From positions 43,875,847 to 43,939,846 of the forward strand of contig CP154954.1 of assembly GCA_039621445.1 (NCBI GenBank): a stretch of DNA of 64,000 nt, in the 5' to 3' direction. Of the stretch, positions 43,693 through 54,709 are shown piece after piece. Numbering within the stretch: position 1 is the stretch's first letter; each line of letters starts with the position of its first letter. The notes under the pieces are model-generated. The model made no database searches, was not told the origin of the DNA, and worked only from the letters and a program-made list of their open reading frames with translations. A program made the translations under genes and the position numbers. Origin of the DNA: Euglena gracilis (taxonomy: Eukaryota > Euglenida > Euglenophyceae > Euglenales).

Positions 43693-43724
43693 CTTCGCGT
43701 GGAAGAACGGCACACAATGCGTTG
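43693..43724 (+). CDS. Possible small gene C exon
   Basis: CTTCGC... reads LRVEERHTMR in phase 0, continuing the preceding helix, up to a TTG|GTGATA donor. In this frame a phase-2 donor after TG would create TGA with an A-starting exon, so its partner exon is not 46609. Low support. Confidence 0.35.
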
Positions 43725-44479
43725 GTGATATGTGGATTTGTAGGTGGATGAAGCCAAACGTTCATATTTGTTTGTGTTAAGGCCATTTGGTGGAAAAAGG
43801 GAGACAGATTTGCTTGAAGGCTGCCAATTTCAAGTGAGGGAGGAGTTCCCAAACAATAAAGTTGGCAGCGGTAAACGACTGCCCCCACTTTTTTAAATGC
43901 ACCAAATTGGGGGTTCGTCAATGTTATCCCCTGCCCTTTTCATGGGTTTTATTTTCAGCAGAGGGCAGCAGAGGGGGCACCCACCCCAGGGGGAGGTCCA
44001 GCATCAGGTCCCAGCGGGCCTGCAGACGCGCCCCCCCCCCCCCCGGGGATCCTCTGAAATAAAGTTGGGGCCAGCCCAGCTTCGCTGAGCTGCCCGAGTT
44101 TTTCGGGGGAAAGAGGTGGTCAAAAATGGATTGCCCTTGGACTGTGGAAAATAGTGGTTTCAGTAACCTTAGAAACCTTAAAAAACCTTAAAACCCTTAA
44201 ATATGATCCCAATAAATCGGTTAATGCCTGGGGTTATAATAATGAATAAGGAGCAGGGGTTTTCAGGAACAGGACCCGGGGGGGGGGGGGGGCTGCTATA
44301 GCAGGATTTGCTTTTGCAGCCGCATGCCGGCTGAAAAAAAGGTGTTGGCTGGACCCCCTGGGGGGGGGGGGGGGCTGGCACCTGGACCCAGCACATACCC
44401 CAAAACAGGCAAAAAAGCCCAAATCCAGCCGTGTTGGCGTTTTTCAGCCAAAATTTTGAGGTGAACCCCTTAACAAAAA

Positions 44480-44790
44480 AACCCCCTCAAAAATGCCATT
44501 TTGGCGGTCTGGGCATCGAACCAATTTTTGGGGGGGGTTTGGATGTCGTCTGGAATGACAACAAGCAAAAAAACCACATCTTTTTGAGTTTTGGTTGGTG
44601 AGACAATGTCCTGGGGACACCAAAAATCATTCCCCCCCCCAGAGTTGTCTTGTATTTGCCGAGATTATGCGGCTTCATTTTTGCTTTTTTTGAGGGTTTT
44701 TAAGACATTTTGAGGCATTCTGGCGGAAAAAAAATTTAAATCGTTTTGAGGTTTTTCAAACGCATATTTAAGGCGCCTTATAAGATGCCC
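44480..44790. repeat. Interspersed repeat with GGCATCGAACC box, copy 1
   Basis: Shares TGGGCATCGAACCAA-like, TTTTTTTGAGTTTTGG, GGACAATGT, CATTTTTTCCCC-like and AAGGCGCC blocks, in partly rearranged order, with 57160-57430. GGCATCGAACC is the complement of a pol III B-box-like sequence, but no A-box was found, so a tRNA-derived SINE is not claimed. Confidence 0.5.
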
Positions 44791-44837
44791 CCTCTATGTC
44801 CAGCGGCCCCCCCTTGTTGGAGGATTTTTTTTCCCCA

Positions 44838-45110
44838 TACCTCCTGCCCCCTTGTCCAATGATGAGGCTTGTCCAACGACCACCCTCAGGTCAGGTGCAA
44901 TCTTTTTGTATGCGATGTTGGTTCAACAACTGTGGAAAGATTTGTGTGGTTCAATTCAGCTTTTCAACAATTGCTTATTTCAAAGGAGCTTCTTTTTTTT
45001 TGTATTTTTTTTGAGGATTACCATAAAATGGCTAAAAATGCCCAAAAGTTGCGTAGAAAATAAAGACCAATAACTCCAAAAAAGGTAATAAATTGCCCAA
45101 AATAACTAAA
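44838..45110. repeat. Interspersed repeat, GTCCAACGACC family, copy 2
   Basis: Parallels 8463-8790: CCCTTGTCCAATGA, CTTGTCCAACGACC, a poly-T tract and CCATAAAATGGCTAAAAATG. Element ends were not resolved. Confidence 0.6.
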
Positions 45111-46608
45111 ATGGATGTAAGTGCGTGGAATTGTGATAAGTGGCCGAAGGTTACTAAAAATTGGCCAAGAATGGCCAAAAATGGGCAAAAATGACCAAGA
45201 ATGGCCAAAAATGGCGAAAAGTGCCCCAAAAATGGCCAAAAATGACCACAAGTGGCCAAAAAAAATGCCAAAAATGGTAAGAAAAAAAGCAGCTCAAAAT
45301 TGCCACACACCCCCACTTGTGGCCAATTTTTCACCGACCTGGGGTCCACCCCCCCCCTCTTGTCGACCACCAAAGGGGTGGGACGAACATTGGCTGTTTT
45401 AGTAGTGGTCGTTGGACAAGGGGGGGGGGGTAGGGTTGTCCACTGGCCTTTTGTTGACCCCTTGTCAAACGATTGACCCCCCGGTCGGAGGACACCAGAA
45501 CACCACTGTTTGAGTCATGTGTGTGCACAACTTTTGGTGATGCCATTCGTTCATTTGCACCTGAGTGTAATTTTTTTTCCCGTAGGTTCGGAGGCGACGT
45601 CTTCCGCTCTAGGTCGACCTTCCCAGCCGTCCAGTTTTCACAGCTGTTTCTTTGTCTGGTTCCCCACCAGTTTTTCCTTTGAATCGCCGCTTCTTCAAAG
45701 GTAGCCTCAAATGCAATGCCGGCATCAGATCACTATATAACATTTATCAATGAGATAAATACCCCACCCTTGGGGTGGGTTTTCGGTTAATGATGGAACA
45801 ACAGGGTCAGGGTTGGGCTTCAGGCCTAATTTTTGTCCCTGCTTTCAGGTTAGTATCAAGGCTGCACATAAGGCTGAATGAAGGTTATCAAAGGGGATAT
45901 CTGGTGACTGCACTGTGATCTTGCACTGGGCTAGGGGGAAACGATATGGTGGCTTTTCTGAAGGGGACATATTCAGGCCTGGAGAAAGCTGTTAGTGCCC
46001 CTCTGTGCTGAGTCACCTGCATTCCAAGCGATACCCCACAGCCAGTTGACAGCATTTGATTCCATCCTGGGGGGGGAGCATTGGGATGTGTGGCAACCTT
46101 GGGTCCACTGGGAGGCTGTATCGTTTTGCTGGTTCACCACAGTCGGCTAAAATAGCCCAACAGAAATCGACGGGGGACATGATTTTCAGAGTTATTCCCA
46201 TGCATCTACTTTTTGGCAGCTTCGGCATGGTTCTGAATTTTTTTGAGTCCAGTTCGACTCAGGTCCGGCCCAGTTTCCGGGGGGCTTACCCAGTGAAAGG
46301 GAGGGGAAAGCTATTCCCCCCCAACACTCCAAAATTATCTTGCCTCTCCCCCACGAGAAAACACCATGCCGGAGGACCTGTCAGAGTCTTGCCAAGACAA
46401 ATGCTGCCTGTGCTGGTGTTGCCCTTGCCACCCTTGCCGCCCTTGCCGACCTGTCAGGATGACAATTCCGGAAATGAAATGGGGGGGGAGGTGGGGAAGG
46501 GTCATCGAGGGGGGGGGGGCATAGAAGGGGAAGGGTCATCGAACGCCACCTGTCTGGTATGCAGTGTGCGGGGGCAACACAGCTGGAACGAAGAGCTTCC
46601 CCCCCCAG

Positions 46609-46717
46609 AGACCCACCGGGTGGCAGCCGGGGCTGGCCGGCTGCCGACGCCATGCGGCCGAGGCGCGCCCGGGAGGCGGAGGCGGGCCGCCCAGCGGACC
46701 TGGGACGCGGCCACGGG
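46609..46717 (+). CDS. Gene C exon, Arg/Ala/Gly-rich
   Basis: Between CCCCCCCAG and CACGGG|GTGGAG the frame reads DPPGGSRGWPAADAMRPRRA then REAEAGRPADLGRGHG. Acceptor phase 2, donor phase 0; the donor fits the exon at 47046. No domain recognised. Confidence 0.5.
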
Positions 46718-47045
46718 GTGGAGCCGACGTCGTTGATGGCAGCCAGTCGTGGTCACTGTCGTTGTGGCCTGTGCGGTGGATAAAGGGTTAAAGGGTGTGT
46801 GGGAAGTGCATCTTCACCACCCTGGCCCCCCCCACCCCAGGTTGTCCCCCCATTTGGGGGTTGGGGGGGGGCAATCTGGGGGGGTATATGAAGTGGGGGC
46901 CTGATTTTTGTGTGGGGCGCAATGTGCGTGGCAAAGCTACGTAATACCCTGGCAACATTTGAGTTGGATAGCATTTGGGCCCCACTGACCCAGCACAGAC
47001 CTATGCCCCCGCCCCCCCCCCCCCCATTTGCCTCTGCCCGCCCAG

Positions 47046-47163
47046 CGACTGCCCTCAGTCTCCCAGCAGCCTCCGCCGGCCTTCGTCCAGCCGCCGGCGG
47101 ACCACGCCCTCCTCCTCCCCGCCAGTGCCCCACTCCTCCCGGGGGCCCCCATCCGGACCACCG
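47046..47163 (+). CDS. Gene C exon, Pro-rich
   Basis: Acceptor CCGCCCAG (phase 0), RLPSVSQQPPPAFVQPPADH then ALLLPASAPLLPGAPIRTT, donor ACCG|GTGTGC (phase 1). The phase joins exactly to 47782, giving RTT-G-SLAYEAL. Confidence 0.6.
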
Positions 47164-47579
47164 GTGTGCGTGCCACACCGCAGGAATCGTATGTGGTGGT
47201 CGAGGCACCACCGCCTCGGCTTCTTTTCTCCCCTGCTGTCCACGGTTTACCACTGACTTCCTTTTCAGTGTGACATGGGAGAGCCCAAAGCCATCCGGCG
47301 CAACCAGTGTATCAGCTGGGTTTCATCAGTGCATTCTGTCCTGGTGGAGATGCCACAAACGGGGCCTGGACACCCCAGTTAAATTTTGCCTGATTGTTAC
47401 CAATTGATCAATTTTTGCTAATTGGGACAAAGTCATTGCACAAGTCCAAATGCCCTCACATGCACCCACACCTTTCTGGCCCCTCCGTTCCCCCTCTCAC
47501 CCCTCACCCACCCACCCACACACCCACTCAACACACACTCAACCGCCCACACCTACCCACCCAAACCCACCCATACCAC

Positions 47580-47610
47580 CCACCCACCGGCACACACACG
47601 CGCGCGCGCG

Positions 47611-47700
<90 letters not shown>
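47580..47700. repeat. (CG)n then (CA)n microsatellite
   Basis: CG dinucleotides (47600-47618) followed by about 80 bp of CA, ending about 80 bp before the acceptor at 47781. Confidence 0.95.
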
Positions 47701-47701
<1 letters not shown>

Positions 47702-47781
47702 GGCACACATGCACGCACGCAGCATGCATGTGCGCAGGTGCACGTGCGCACACACGCACACAACAGTGCATGTGTGTCCAG

Positions 47782-47912
47782 GGTCGCTGGCGTACGAGGC
47801 ACTGTGCCAGCAGGAAGCGGAGCAGGCCCTTCACCTACTGGCGCAGTACCAGGCAGAGGAACAACAGCTCTCTGTGGAGATGCGGGACCTCCGGCAGCAG
47901 TGCGCTCCGGCT
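47782..47912 (+). CDS. Gene C coiled-coil exon
   Basis: Acceptor TGTGTCCAG (phase 1), then SLAYEALCQQEAEQALHLLA and QYQAEEQQLSVEMRDLRQQC: strong Gln/Glu/Leu heptads, a clear coiled coil. Donor CGGCT|GTGCGT, phase 0, compatible with the phase-0 acceptor at 49877, so the repeat-protein exons downstream could continue the same transcript. Confidence 0.65.
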
Positions 47913-49264
47913 GTGCGTGCATGTGTGTGCGCACAGCATGTGTCTGCCTGTGTGAGTGAGTGAATCAGTGAGTGAGTCAGTGAGTGTGCATGTCTGTGCG
48001 TGCGGATGTGTGTGTGTGGGCGTGTGTGCGCGCGTGCATTTGAGCGTGGGCAGGGTTTGAAATAAGGAGGGTGTACAGGTCAAGGGAGAGGCGTGTCCCC
48101 CTCACCACCCTCCTGGACCGGGGGGTCCAGATCCCCCACCTGCCGGGAGGTCCGGATCGGGGCCGCCTAAAAAGGGTAAGTTCTTTCCTTCTGGGATGGT
48201 TGGTAGGTGGGTTTTTCTTTCCTTGCACTGAAGATTTCGGCATTTTTGACAATTTTTTTTTGCCCAAATAGTGCCCAAAATGGATTTTGTCCAATTTGGG
48301 GGTGGGCAATATTTTTCGGCCCGGCGCTTAATCGGTCACCACTGGGGGTTTATTTCAGCTGGAGGTGGACTCAACCCCCCCACCCCCCTGGAGAGTCCGC
48401 TGAAATATTGTTCGGGCCAACCCAGCAAAGCCAGGTGAGACGGGAAAAGTTTTCGGCGCAAAGCGCCGACAATTTCTGGGAAAGATTTCGGAAATGGCCA
48501 AAAGTGGCATTTTTGGGAGTATTGTATTTTCACCTCCAATTTTTGGTTGATGAATGCCAACCCGGTTGGATTTGGGCTTTTTGCCTGTTTTTGGGGTACC
48601 TGCCGGGTCCAGCTGCCAGGCGGCCGGACCCCCCCCCCCGGAACGGAGGGTCCTGGACGTGGGCTGGAGGTCCCAGCACGATCAAATCCAGACCAAATTA
48701 AACCAGTTCACTGCCGACCAGAAGTGAAGCAACACAATTACACCCACGGACCAGGTGGGGAAAAGGTGGCAGGGGCAACGCCATGCAATGAGGGCACACC
48801 ACAGACAACGGTTGAACGCTGTCAGGGACAGGTCCAGCCGGCACCAGGCCGTATTTTAGTCGGGTACCTCAAATTTTTGTTGATGTTTTTCTCCGGACCG
48901 CCCACTCTTTGGGGGCTTTTTGGGGGGTGGTACCTTGGCCGGCCTGGCACTACCTCAAGCAGGCAAAACTCCCCGAATTCCGACCCCCCCAGACCCCCCC
49001 CAACGGGGGGGCATGGCAACACGGCCAAAAAGTTCCCAGCCAAAGCACAGACCCGGCGCTGGGGAGCCAAAAATGGCCTATTTTCAAAGGAATGTGCCTG
49101 GGCACAGGCCGAAATCCACCCCCCCAGGGGGGGGGGTAGTGCCTGCCTGGGCAGGCATTCCAAGGCACTCCGGACCCCTCCTCCCCGGGGATGGTAAAAA
49201 AAAACAGCCTGGCCGGCACCTTTTTCCAGCCGGCCTGCAGGTACCCCACCAGTCCTAAGAAAAC

Positions 49265-49702
49265 CAGGGTTTGATATAAGGAGGGCGTACATGGTTTAGG
49301 TGGGGGGGGTGTCCCCCCCCCCCCCACCCCCCTCCTGGCCCGCAGGGGGGGGTCCGGACCACCCCCCCCCACCTGCAAGGGGGGTCCGGACCGACCCTGG
49401 GGGGCAAAAATTGACCCCCCCCAAAAAGGGTCAATTTTTTCCTCCGGCGCTTCGCGCCGAAAATTTTTTGCATTTTTGGCACATTTTTGCCCAAAAAGTG
49501 CCCAAAATGGCACTTTTGGTCGTTTTGGGGGGTCAAAAATTTTCGGCCCGGCGCTTCGCGCCAGGCCGAAAATTCGGCCACCCTGACCGCGCACCTGTTT
49601 AGGTGGGGGGGGGGGGGTGCCCCCCCCCCCCCCACCCCCATCCTGGCCCGCAGGGGGGGGGGTCCGGACCACCCCCCCCACCTGTCCTTATATCGAATCC
49701 TG
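49265..49702. mobile_element. hAT-like MITE with CAGGGTTTGATATAAGG ends
   Basis: 438 bp. Ends CAGGGTTTGATATAAGG and CCTTATATCGAATCCTG; perfect 8-bp duplication AAGAAAAC at 49257-49264 and 49703-49710. The interior has C/G runs and GGCGCTTCGCGCC-type hairpins. A second left end of the family lies at 48053 (CAGGGTTTGAAATAAGG) without a matching right end. Confidence 0.88.
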
Positions 49703-49877
49703 AAGAAAACCCCTGTCCCAGGCCGGTTAGGTGTACAAGAGGGTGTCCCCCCAGCCCCCCTGCTGGACCAGAGGGTGCCGGTCCCACACCACCCATACCC
49801 GGCCCGCCTTGGTCTGCTGGGGGACCAAACCACCTTCTTCGGACAGCCCTTTTTTCAATTTGGGGGACCGCTCGCAG

Positions 49878-50029
49878 CCGGCCGCCGCGGAGCTCCGGCA
49901 CCGCAACCCCCGGGCCGCGGCCCGGCCCCTCCCGGCCGCCGCCGTCGGCGGGGGCGACGGTGGGGCCGCCGGGGCCGTGCGGGTCCGCGACCTCCGCCGC
50001 CTGGCGAACCCCCGGCCGGGCCGGTCCCG
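49878..50029 (+). CDS. Exon of the repeat-protein gene (or gene C), Ala/Arg-rich
   Basis: Acceptor CGCTCGCAG (phase 0), then PAAAELRHRNPRAAARPLPA, AAVGGGDGGAAGAVRVRDLR and RLANPRPGRS; donor TCCCG|GTGTGC (phase 2), matching the exon at 50323. Low-complexity linker with a VRVRDLRRL patch; no domain recognised. Confidence 0.55.
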
Positions 50030-50322
50030 GTGTGCCCACAGCTCTGCCCTCCGGGAGGGGGAGGGGGGAGGAATGCAAGGAAGAAAGCGTTCAACACAGC
50101 AGAAACAACTTGTTTTTCACTGTGTCGCGCTTTGGCTTCGGATCCATTTTCCTTGCTGAGCGGTTCCCATACCACGTACAGGACTGGCAGGCTCTCGTAG
50201 GGCTACCGGGAACCCCAGGCACCCCATGGTATGGTGTGAGGGGGGGCCTGGGTGGCGGTCAGCCATCCACAATGCCCTCGGGGAACAGGCCAACAGGTAT
50301 CCTGTGGCTGCGCCCGTCGCAG

Positions 50323-50408
50323 GCCCACGAAGGTCGTCGGAGCTCCGGAGGCCGACCTGAGCCACAGCCGCCGGGCAGGCCACGGACGCATGCTGTCTAA
50401 TCCATCCG
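50323..50408 (+). CDS. Linker exon of the repeat-protein gene
   Basis: Acceptor CCCGTCGCAG, phase 2, reads PTKVVGAPEADLSHSRRAGH then GRMLSNPS; donor TCCG|GTAGGC (phase 1). The phase-2 start fits 50029; the end does not fit 51098 without another exon. Confidence 0.45.
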
Positions 50409-51097
50409 GTAGGCCGTCCTGGGGTACGTTTTCATTTTTCTGGTTCAGAGGTTTTGCCGCTTTTTGGGCAACACAACACAACACAACCCAGGCAGTGGTC
50501 AATTCCCAAAACAAACCCCAAACACCACCGTCGCCAGGGTGGTGTTTTTTGTGGACCATTCAAACACATCTGAAAAGTTTTGGTGGTAGCGAAGCCGGAG
50601 TCAAGTCAACCTACAGTCATGGGGTAGGGTAACCTTCTCATGAAAACCCCCAATGGTCTCCAAAATACCACCCCTACCACAAACGATACCCCATCCTTAG
50701 GATAGACTTTGGCTGCCCAATTAATGCCCCCCTTCCACACTATGGTGCAGACAAAGGGAACCGGGTGGAAAAATCACGGGATAAATCAAAAAACACAGAA
50801 ATGGATGACATTGAGCTTTTACAAGTTCCAAACCCCGTTAGGTTTGAATATTGCAAAAAAAAATAAGATCTGGAGGAATTGGTGAAGCATTTTGTGGTGA
50901 TTTTTAAGTTTGGATAATTTTGTTCAAATGTTCCCCTCCCAGGCTTTCTTTTGGGCGCCCCCCCCAAAATAACAGGCACAAAATCTCCATAGAGTTGGGC
51001 GTGGTGCTGCATTATGTTATTTGGGGGCGTTGCCGTGTCTCCACCTCCATCCATGGGCTGCCTGCCCGGGCGGGTCTCCGGGGACCCCTCGCCCCAG

Positions 51098-51165
51098 CCG
51101 GTGGCGCTGCCCACGTTGCTGGTGTCCCCCGCAGACGAGGATGAATTGTATGCGCCTTGCCTGGA
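51098..51165 (+). CDS. Linker exon of the repeat-protein gene, acidic
   Basis: Acceptor TCGCCCCAG (phase 0), reads PVALPTLLVSPADEDELYAP then CL; donor TGGA|GTGCGA (phase 2), compatible with the first FDGA exon. It ends 46 bp before the inverted-repeat element at 51212. Confidence 0.45.
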
Positions 51166-51211
51166 GTGCGAGCCTGCCAACATTTCATGCTATCAAAGGC
51201 ATCGGCTCCGA

Positions 51212-52292
51212 GCGGGAGATTGGCCATGTGACTTTTGGTGGTCGCTAGCGACCGGTCGCTAGCGACCATGGTCGCTAGCGACCGAATTCTGGCGACCGGT
51301 CGCTAGCGACCGTTGGTGGTCGGAGCGACCGGTCGCTAGCGACCACCAATAATTCGACCACCCCCCCCCCTCAGAAGATTTTTAAGCCCCCCCCCCCTGT
51401 GAAGGAAAAATTTCCCTCAGAGAAAAACATGAAATTTTATATCAAAAATTCCTTTTTCTGCTTTTAGGATCTTGCACGAAGGCGCCTTAGGACTGTTTTG
51501 TTTACGGTGCGCGTGGCATTACATGCGCGCATGGCCCTGGGTCGGTTACCCCCGGAAGGGATTTTGTTATTGGAGGGCGGGGGGGGGGGGTGCGGGGGGG
51601 GGGGGGGGGCGGCAGCCCCCCCCCCCCCGCTAGACGACCAAGGGCGCCGAAGGCGCTAGGACTGTTTTGTTTACCGTGCGCGTGGCACTACATGCGCGCA
51701 TGGCCCTGGGTCGGTTACCCCCCGGAAGGGATTTTGTTATTGGAGGGCGGGGGGGGGGTGCGGGGGGGGGGGGCGGCAGCCCCCCCCCCCGCTAGACGAC
51801 CAAGGGCGCCGAAGGCGCCTTAGGACTGTTTTGTTTACCGTGCGCGTGGCACTACATGCGCGCATGGCCCTGGGTCGGTTACCCCCCGGAAGGGATTTTG
51901 TTATTGGAGGGCGGGGGGGGGGTGCGGGGGGGGTGCGGGGGGGTGCTGGGGGGGCGGCAGGCCCACCCCCGCACCCCCCCCACCACCCCCCCCGTCAGAC
52001 GACCAAAGGCGCCTTAGGACTGCGCGTGGCATTACATCCGCGCCTGGCCCTGGTAGCATCGTTTTGCAGTACAACTTGGGGGTTTTGCAATAAAATCCTA
52101 TTGGGGGGGGGGGGCTTAAAAATTTTCTGAAGGGGGGGGGGTGGTCGAAATATTGGTGGTAGCGACCGGTCGCTAGCGACCGGTCGCTAGCGACCACCAA
52201 TGGTCGGTCGACCATGACCAACGGTCGCTAGCGACCGGTCGCTAGCGACCGGTCGCTAGCGACCACCAAAAGTCCCATGGCCAATTTCCCGC
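51212..52292. mobile_element. 1.08-kb inverted-repeat element built of GGTCGCTAGCGACC palindromes
   Basis: Arms of about 190 bp are inverted copies: GCGGGAGATTGGCCATG...GACTTTTGGTGG at the left and its complement at the right. Each arm contains several perfect 14-bp palindromes GGTCGCTAGCGACC, partly in tandem, then CTCAGAAGATTTTTAAG. Between the arms lie three tandem units of about 165-190 bp (from about 51480, 51645, 51818; core GACTGTTTTGTTTAC, GGGATTTTGTTATTGGAGGG) and a truncated fourth (52009). No coding frame or obvious duplication. Confidence 0.8.
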
Positions 52293-52403
52293 AATGAGCC
52301 ATCCACAAGACCCACCCCCCCCCACCCCCCCCGCAATCACAAGCACACACGGCAAAGGCGCAAACACACACAAAAGACAAATGCACACCAACCTTGGTAA
52401 TAT

Positions 52404-53112
52404 TATGGCACTCTCAAACCTGCATTCACTTGCATTTGCTGTTCGTACCCAGGGGAGGTAGGTGAACCATGATTGGTCGTGTAATTGTATTGCACCTTCA
52501 AGGGACTGGTTTGCTGAAGCTGCTGAGAAAAATGGATCTCTGCATTTTGTGAAAAAAACTCCCCCTGAAAATGGGCTGCATTGAATGGCTTTCCAGGGAG
52601 CCAGTCCGACCGTTGTGACTTGGGAACGCCACTGTATTGGCCAGCGGTGCCTTCTTCTTCGCAGGCGTCGTGTTGGGTGTGCGGCTGCTGCCTGGCCCAC
52701 ATCGCCCCCTGGCATTGATGGGGATGGGATGGGGAGCCCTGTCCTCGAAGTTAGTCCCAGGCAGCAAGCATACTCATGGCGCACCAACGGCCCATTCAAA
52801 GCAAAGTGATGGAGGGGATGCCATTTCTGCAGAATGGTGTCCACAAGTTCACAGCCGATGAGCAACCAGCCTCCGAAAAGGTAAACCAAGTGGTTCATTG
52901 GGTACGCAGTCATCCGCAATTCGGCCCCCGAACGGAGTCACACACATTCCGGGGTTGTGGCCTTTGCCCCAGCAAGCTGTCGGGGTCGGTGGCCAAACTT
53001 CTCGGGGATGTCAGGGTCACGCGCCACTAGTGCCAACACATACACCACTGTTCTGTATTCCGCCTTGATGGAGAGGTGGCGGGCTGTCCATCCAGCCGCG
53101 GACCATTGGGCC
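52404..53112 (-). CDS. Possible ankyrin-repeat gene fragments on the minus strand
   Basis: From 53093 down to 52941 the - strand reads GWTARHLSIKAEYRTVVYVL then ALVARDPDIPEKFGHRPRQL. Gly-x-Thr-Ala-x-His, the second Gly exactly 33 residues later, and DPD..EK.G.RP fit ankyrin repeats. A second piece (52826-52752) reads KWHPLHHFALNGPLVRHEYA, again ankyrin-like, and 52702-52403 is open and protein-like. The frames differ, so introns or decay are needed. The + strand is also open here (52776-53030), so the call is tentative. Confidence 0.35.
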
Positions 53113-53128
53113 CTCCCCCAACTCCCAG

Positions 53129-53326
53129 CGCGGCCCGGCGAAAGCGAATGCCCGGGGGGGGGGGGGGCCCATCCCAGCCCCCGCCCGACCCGCGGCAGCT
53201 GAAGACGTTCGTGGTCTTCGACGGGGCGTGCAGCTTCCCCCAGCGCTTCGCCGCCCACCGCCGCCGTTCCAGCCCAGCAGACAGCGGGCAAGTGGCCCCT
53301 GAAGGGCCGGCCCAGCTGTGGCCGAC
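53129..53326 (+). CDS. FDGA repeat exon 1
   Basis: Reads QLKTFVVFDGACSFPQRFAA then HRRR and a Pro/Ser-rich stretch. Acceptor ACTCCCAG gives phase 2 and donor CCGAC|GTGGCT phase 2; an alternative acceptor CATCCCAG at 53177 would be phase 0. The frame crosses a poly-G run (about 53152-53167), a likely length-variable site. The motif family is not one I recognise. Confidence 0.6.
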
Positions 53327-53608
53327 GTGGCTCTGTGCTGATTGGGGGGGGGGGGGCGGAGAAGCCAGCATCCTTGGCAGAGGAGAAGCTAGGATGGGTG
53401 CAACCATATGAGCATCTGTTTTCAGTCTGAGGTGGTTTTATTGATTTTTTCCCAAAGGTGTCGAGAAGCAAGATTTTTGAGGCATTTGTTTTTCTGACAC
53501 AAAATAATATCTCCAGCGCCCCCCCCCTCCCCCCGGGGGTCGAACCCCGTCCGCCCTTCACTTAGTACCCTGCTGTTGGGGTTGCACCCCCAAACTCTCC
53601 CTGGCCAG

Positions 53609-53750
53609 CCCGTCGGGGTTGCCAGCGGCCACCCCCGCCGTCCCCCGCTTTGCGGTGTTCGACGGCGCCTGCACCTTTGCCCCGCGCTTCGTCCCCGACG
53701 GCAGTCTGCCCCACAGCCCATCCCCGCCCCCGGGCCGCCACCGTGGTTGA
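53609..53750 (+). CDS. FDGA repeat exon 2
   Basis: Acceptor CTGGCCAG, phase 2, reads PSGLPAATPAVPRFAVFDGA then CTFAPRFVPDG. A stop follows at 53748 if unspliced, and no phase-2 GT is seen before it, so the donor is unknown or this is a terminal or alternative exon. Confidence 0.6.
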
Positions 53751-53979
53751 AAGGGAGGGGGGGGGAATTGGGGCCCTTAAGCGAAGGCCCGACCATATCA
53801 CCTCGCCGCACCACACCACACCTCTCCACTCCACTCCACACCACTCCACGCCACGCCACACCATGCACAACACGCCCCTACCACACCCCAACACACCCAC
53901 CACACTACGCAAGACTGGCCTGCGTGTCCAACGCCTTACCCCTCCTGCTCCCGGAGCCGGAGGGGCGCAACAGCAAGGG

Positions 53980-54222
53980 TGTACAAACCACCTGTTTCAC
54001 AGACGACAACACCAATCTGTCACTCCAGGTGTATCAGAAAGCTCGTTAGGATGGTAGTTTGAGATTTTTGTGTTTCCTAACCTGTGCTGTGAGGTGTGAA
54101 TTTTATATCTTGCTATTTTCCCAGGTGCATTTGGCGGTTCAAGAATTCTGTATATAAAAAAAGTGTTGATTGCGCAATTGGTCACATCGACAAAGAAAAC
54201 AGCTTAAGATGAGCCGCCTAAG
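53980..54222. repeat. 250-bp repeat, copy 2 (TTAGGCGGC element end)
   Basis: Matches 29488-29740 block by block and ends AGATGAGCCGCCTAAG. No left partner was found nearby, so this is probably a truncated element. Confidence 0.72.
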
Positions 54223-54709
54223 TTCGGCATTCCGGACGATTTCCAGAATTTCAAAATTTAGGCCGAATTCGGGCTATTTTGGGACAGAGTGCGTTTTCCA
54301 AAACCTTCCCGAAACGGGGACCTAACTTCCGGCCTAACTTTCCTACTAAAAAGGCCCACCAATCCTAACCCTAACCCTATTTCGAAAATTAAGTGGAACC
54401 CTTCCCGGATCCGCTGGCCATTGCCCGGAAACCGCACGGTTCCCCAGCGCCGCGGGACCGAAAAGTCGGAACGTCAGACCTGGGTCACACCATGCAACCC
54501 CACCCCCTGATCCTACTATATGGCCCCCCTGGGGGGGCATATAGCTGGGAGCTGCCGTGTGTATGTGTATGTGTATGTGTGTTGGCCGGTACTGAGGACC
54601 CTGACGGTTTCCCGGGCGGGACCCTGACAGGTTCTCGGGCATGACAGTTTCCCGGGGGGGTAGGTATACATATACGGCAGGTGAGAAATATAATACCCCC
54701 CCCCCCCGG

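Noticed and set aside
53190-53260. FYVE or other zinc-finger identity for the FDGA motif
   Set aside because: The core lacks paired CxxC motifs; the Cys residues near the tail are single and not conserved in spacing.
54364-54381. CCTAACCCTAACCCTA, telomere-like
   Set aside because: Only about two and a half units, with no array or subtelomeric context; chance or a tiny interstitial remnant.
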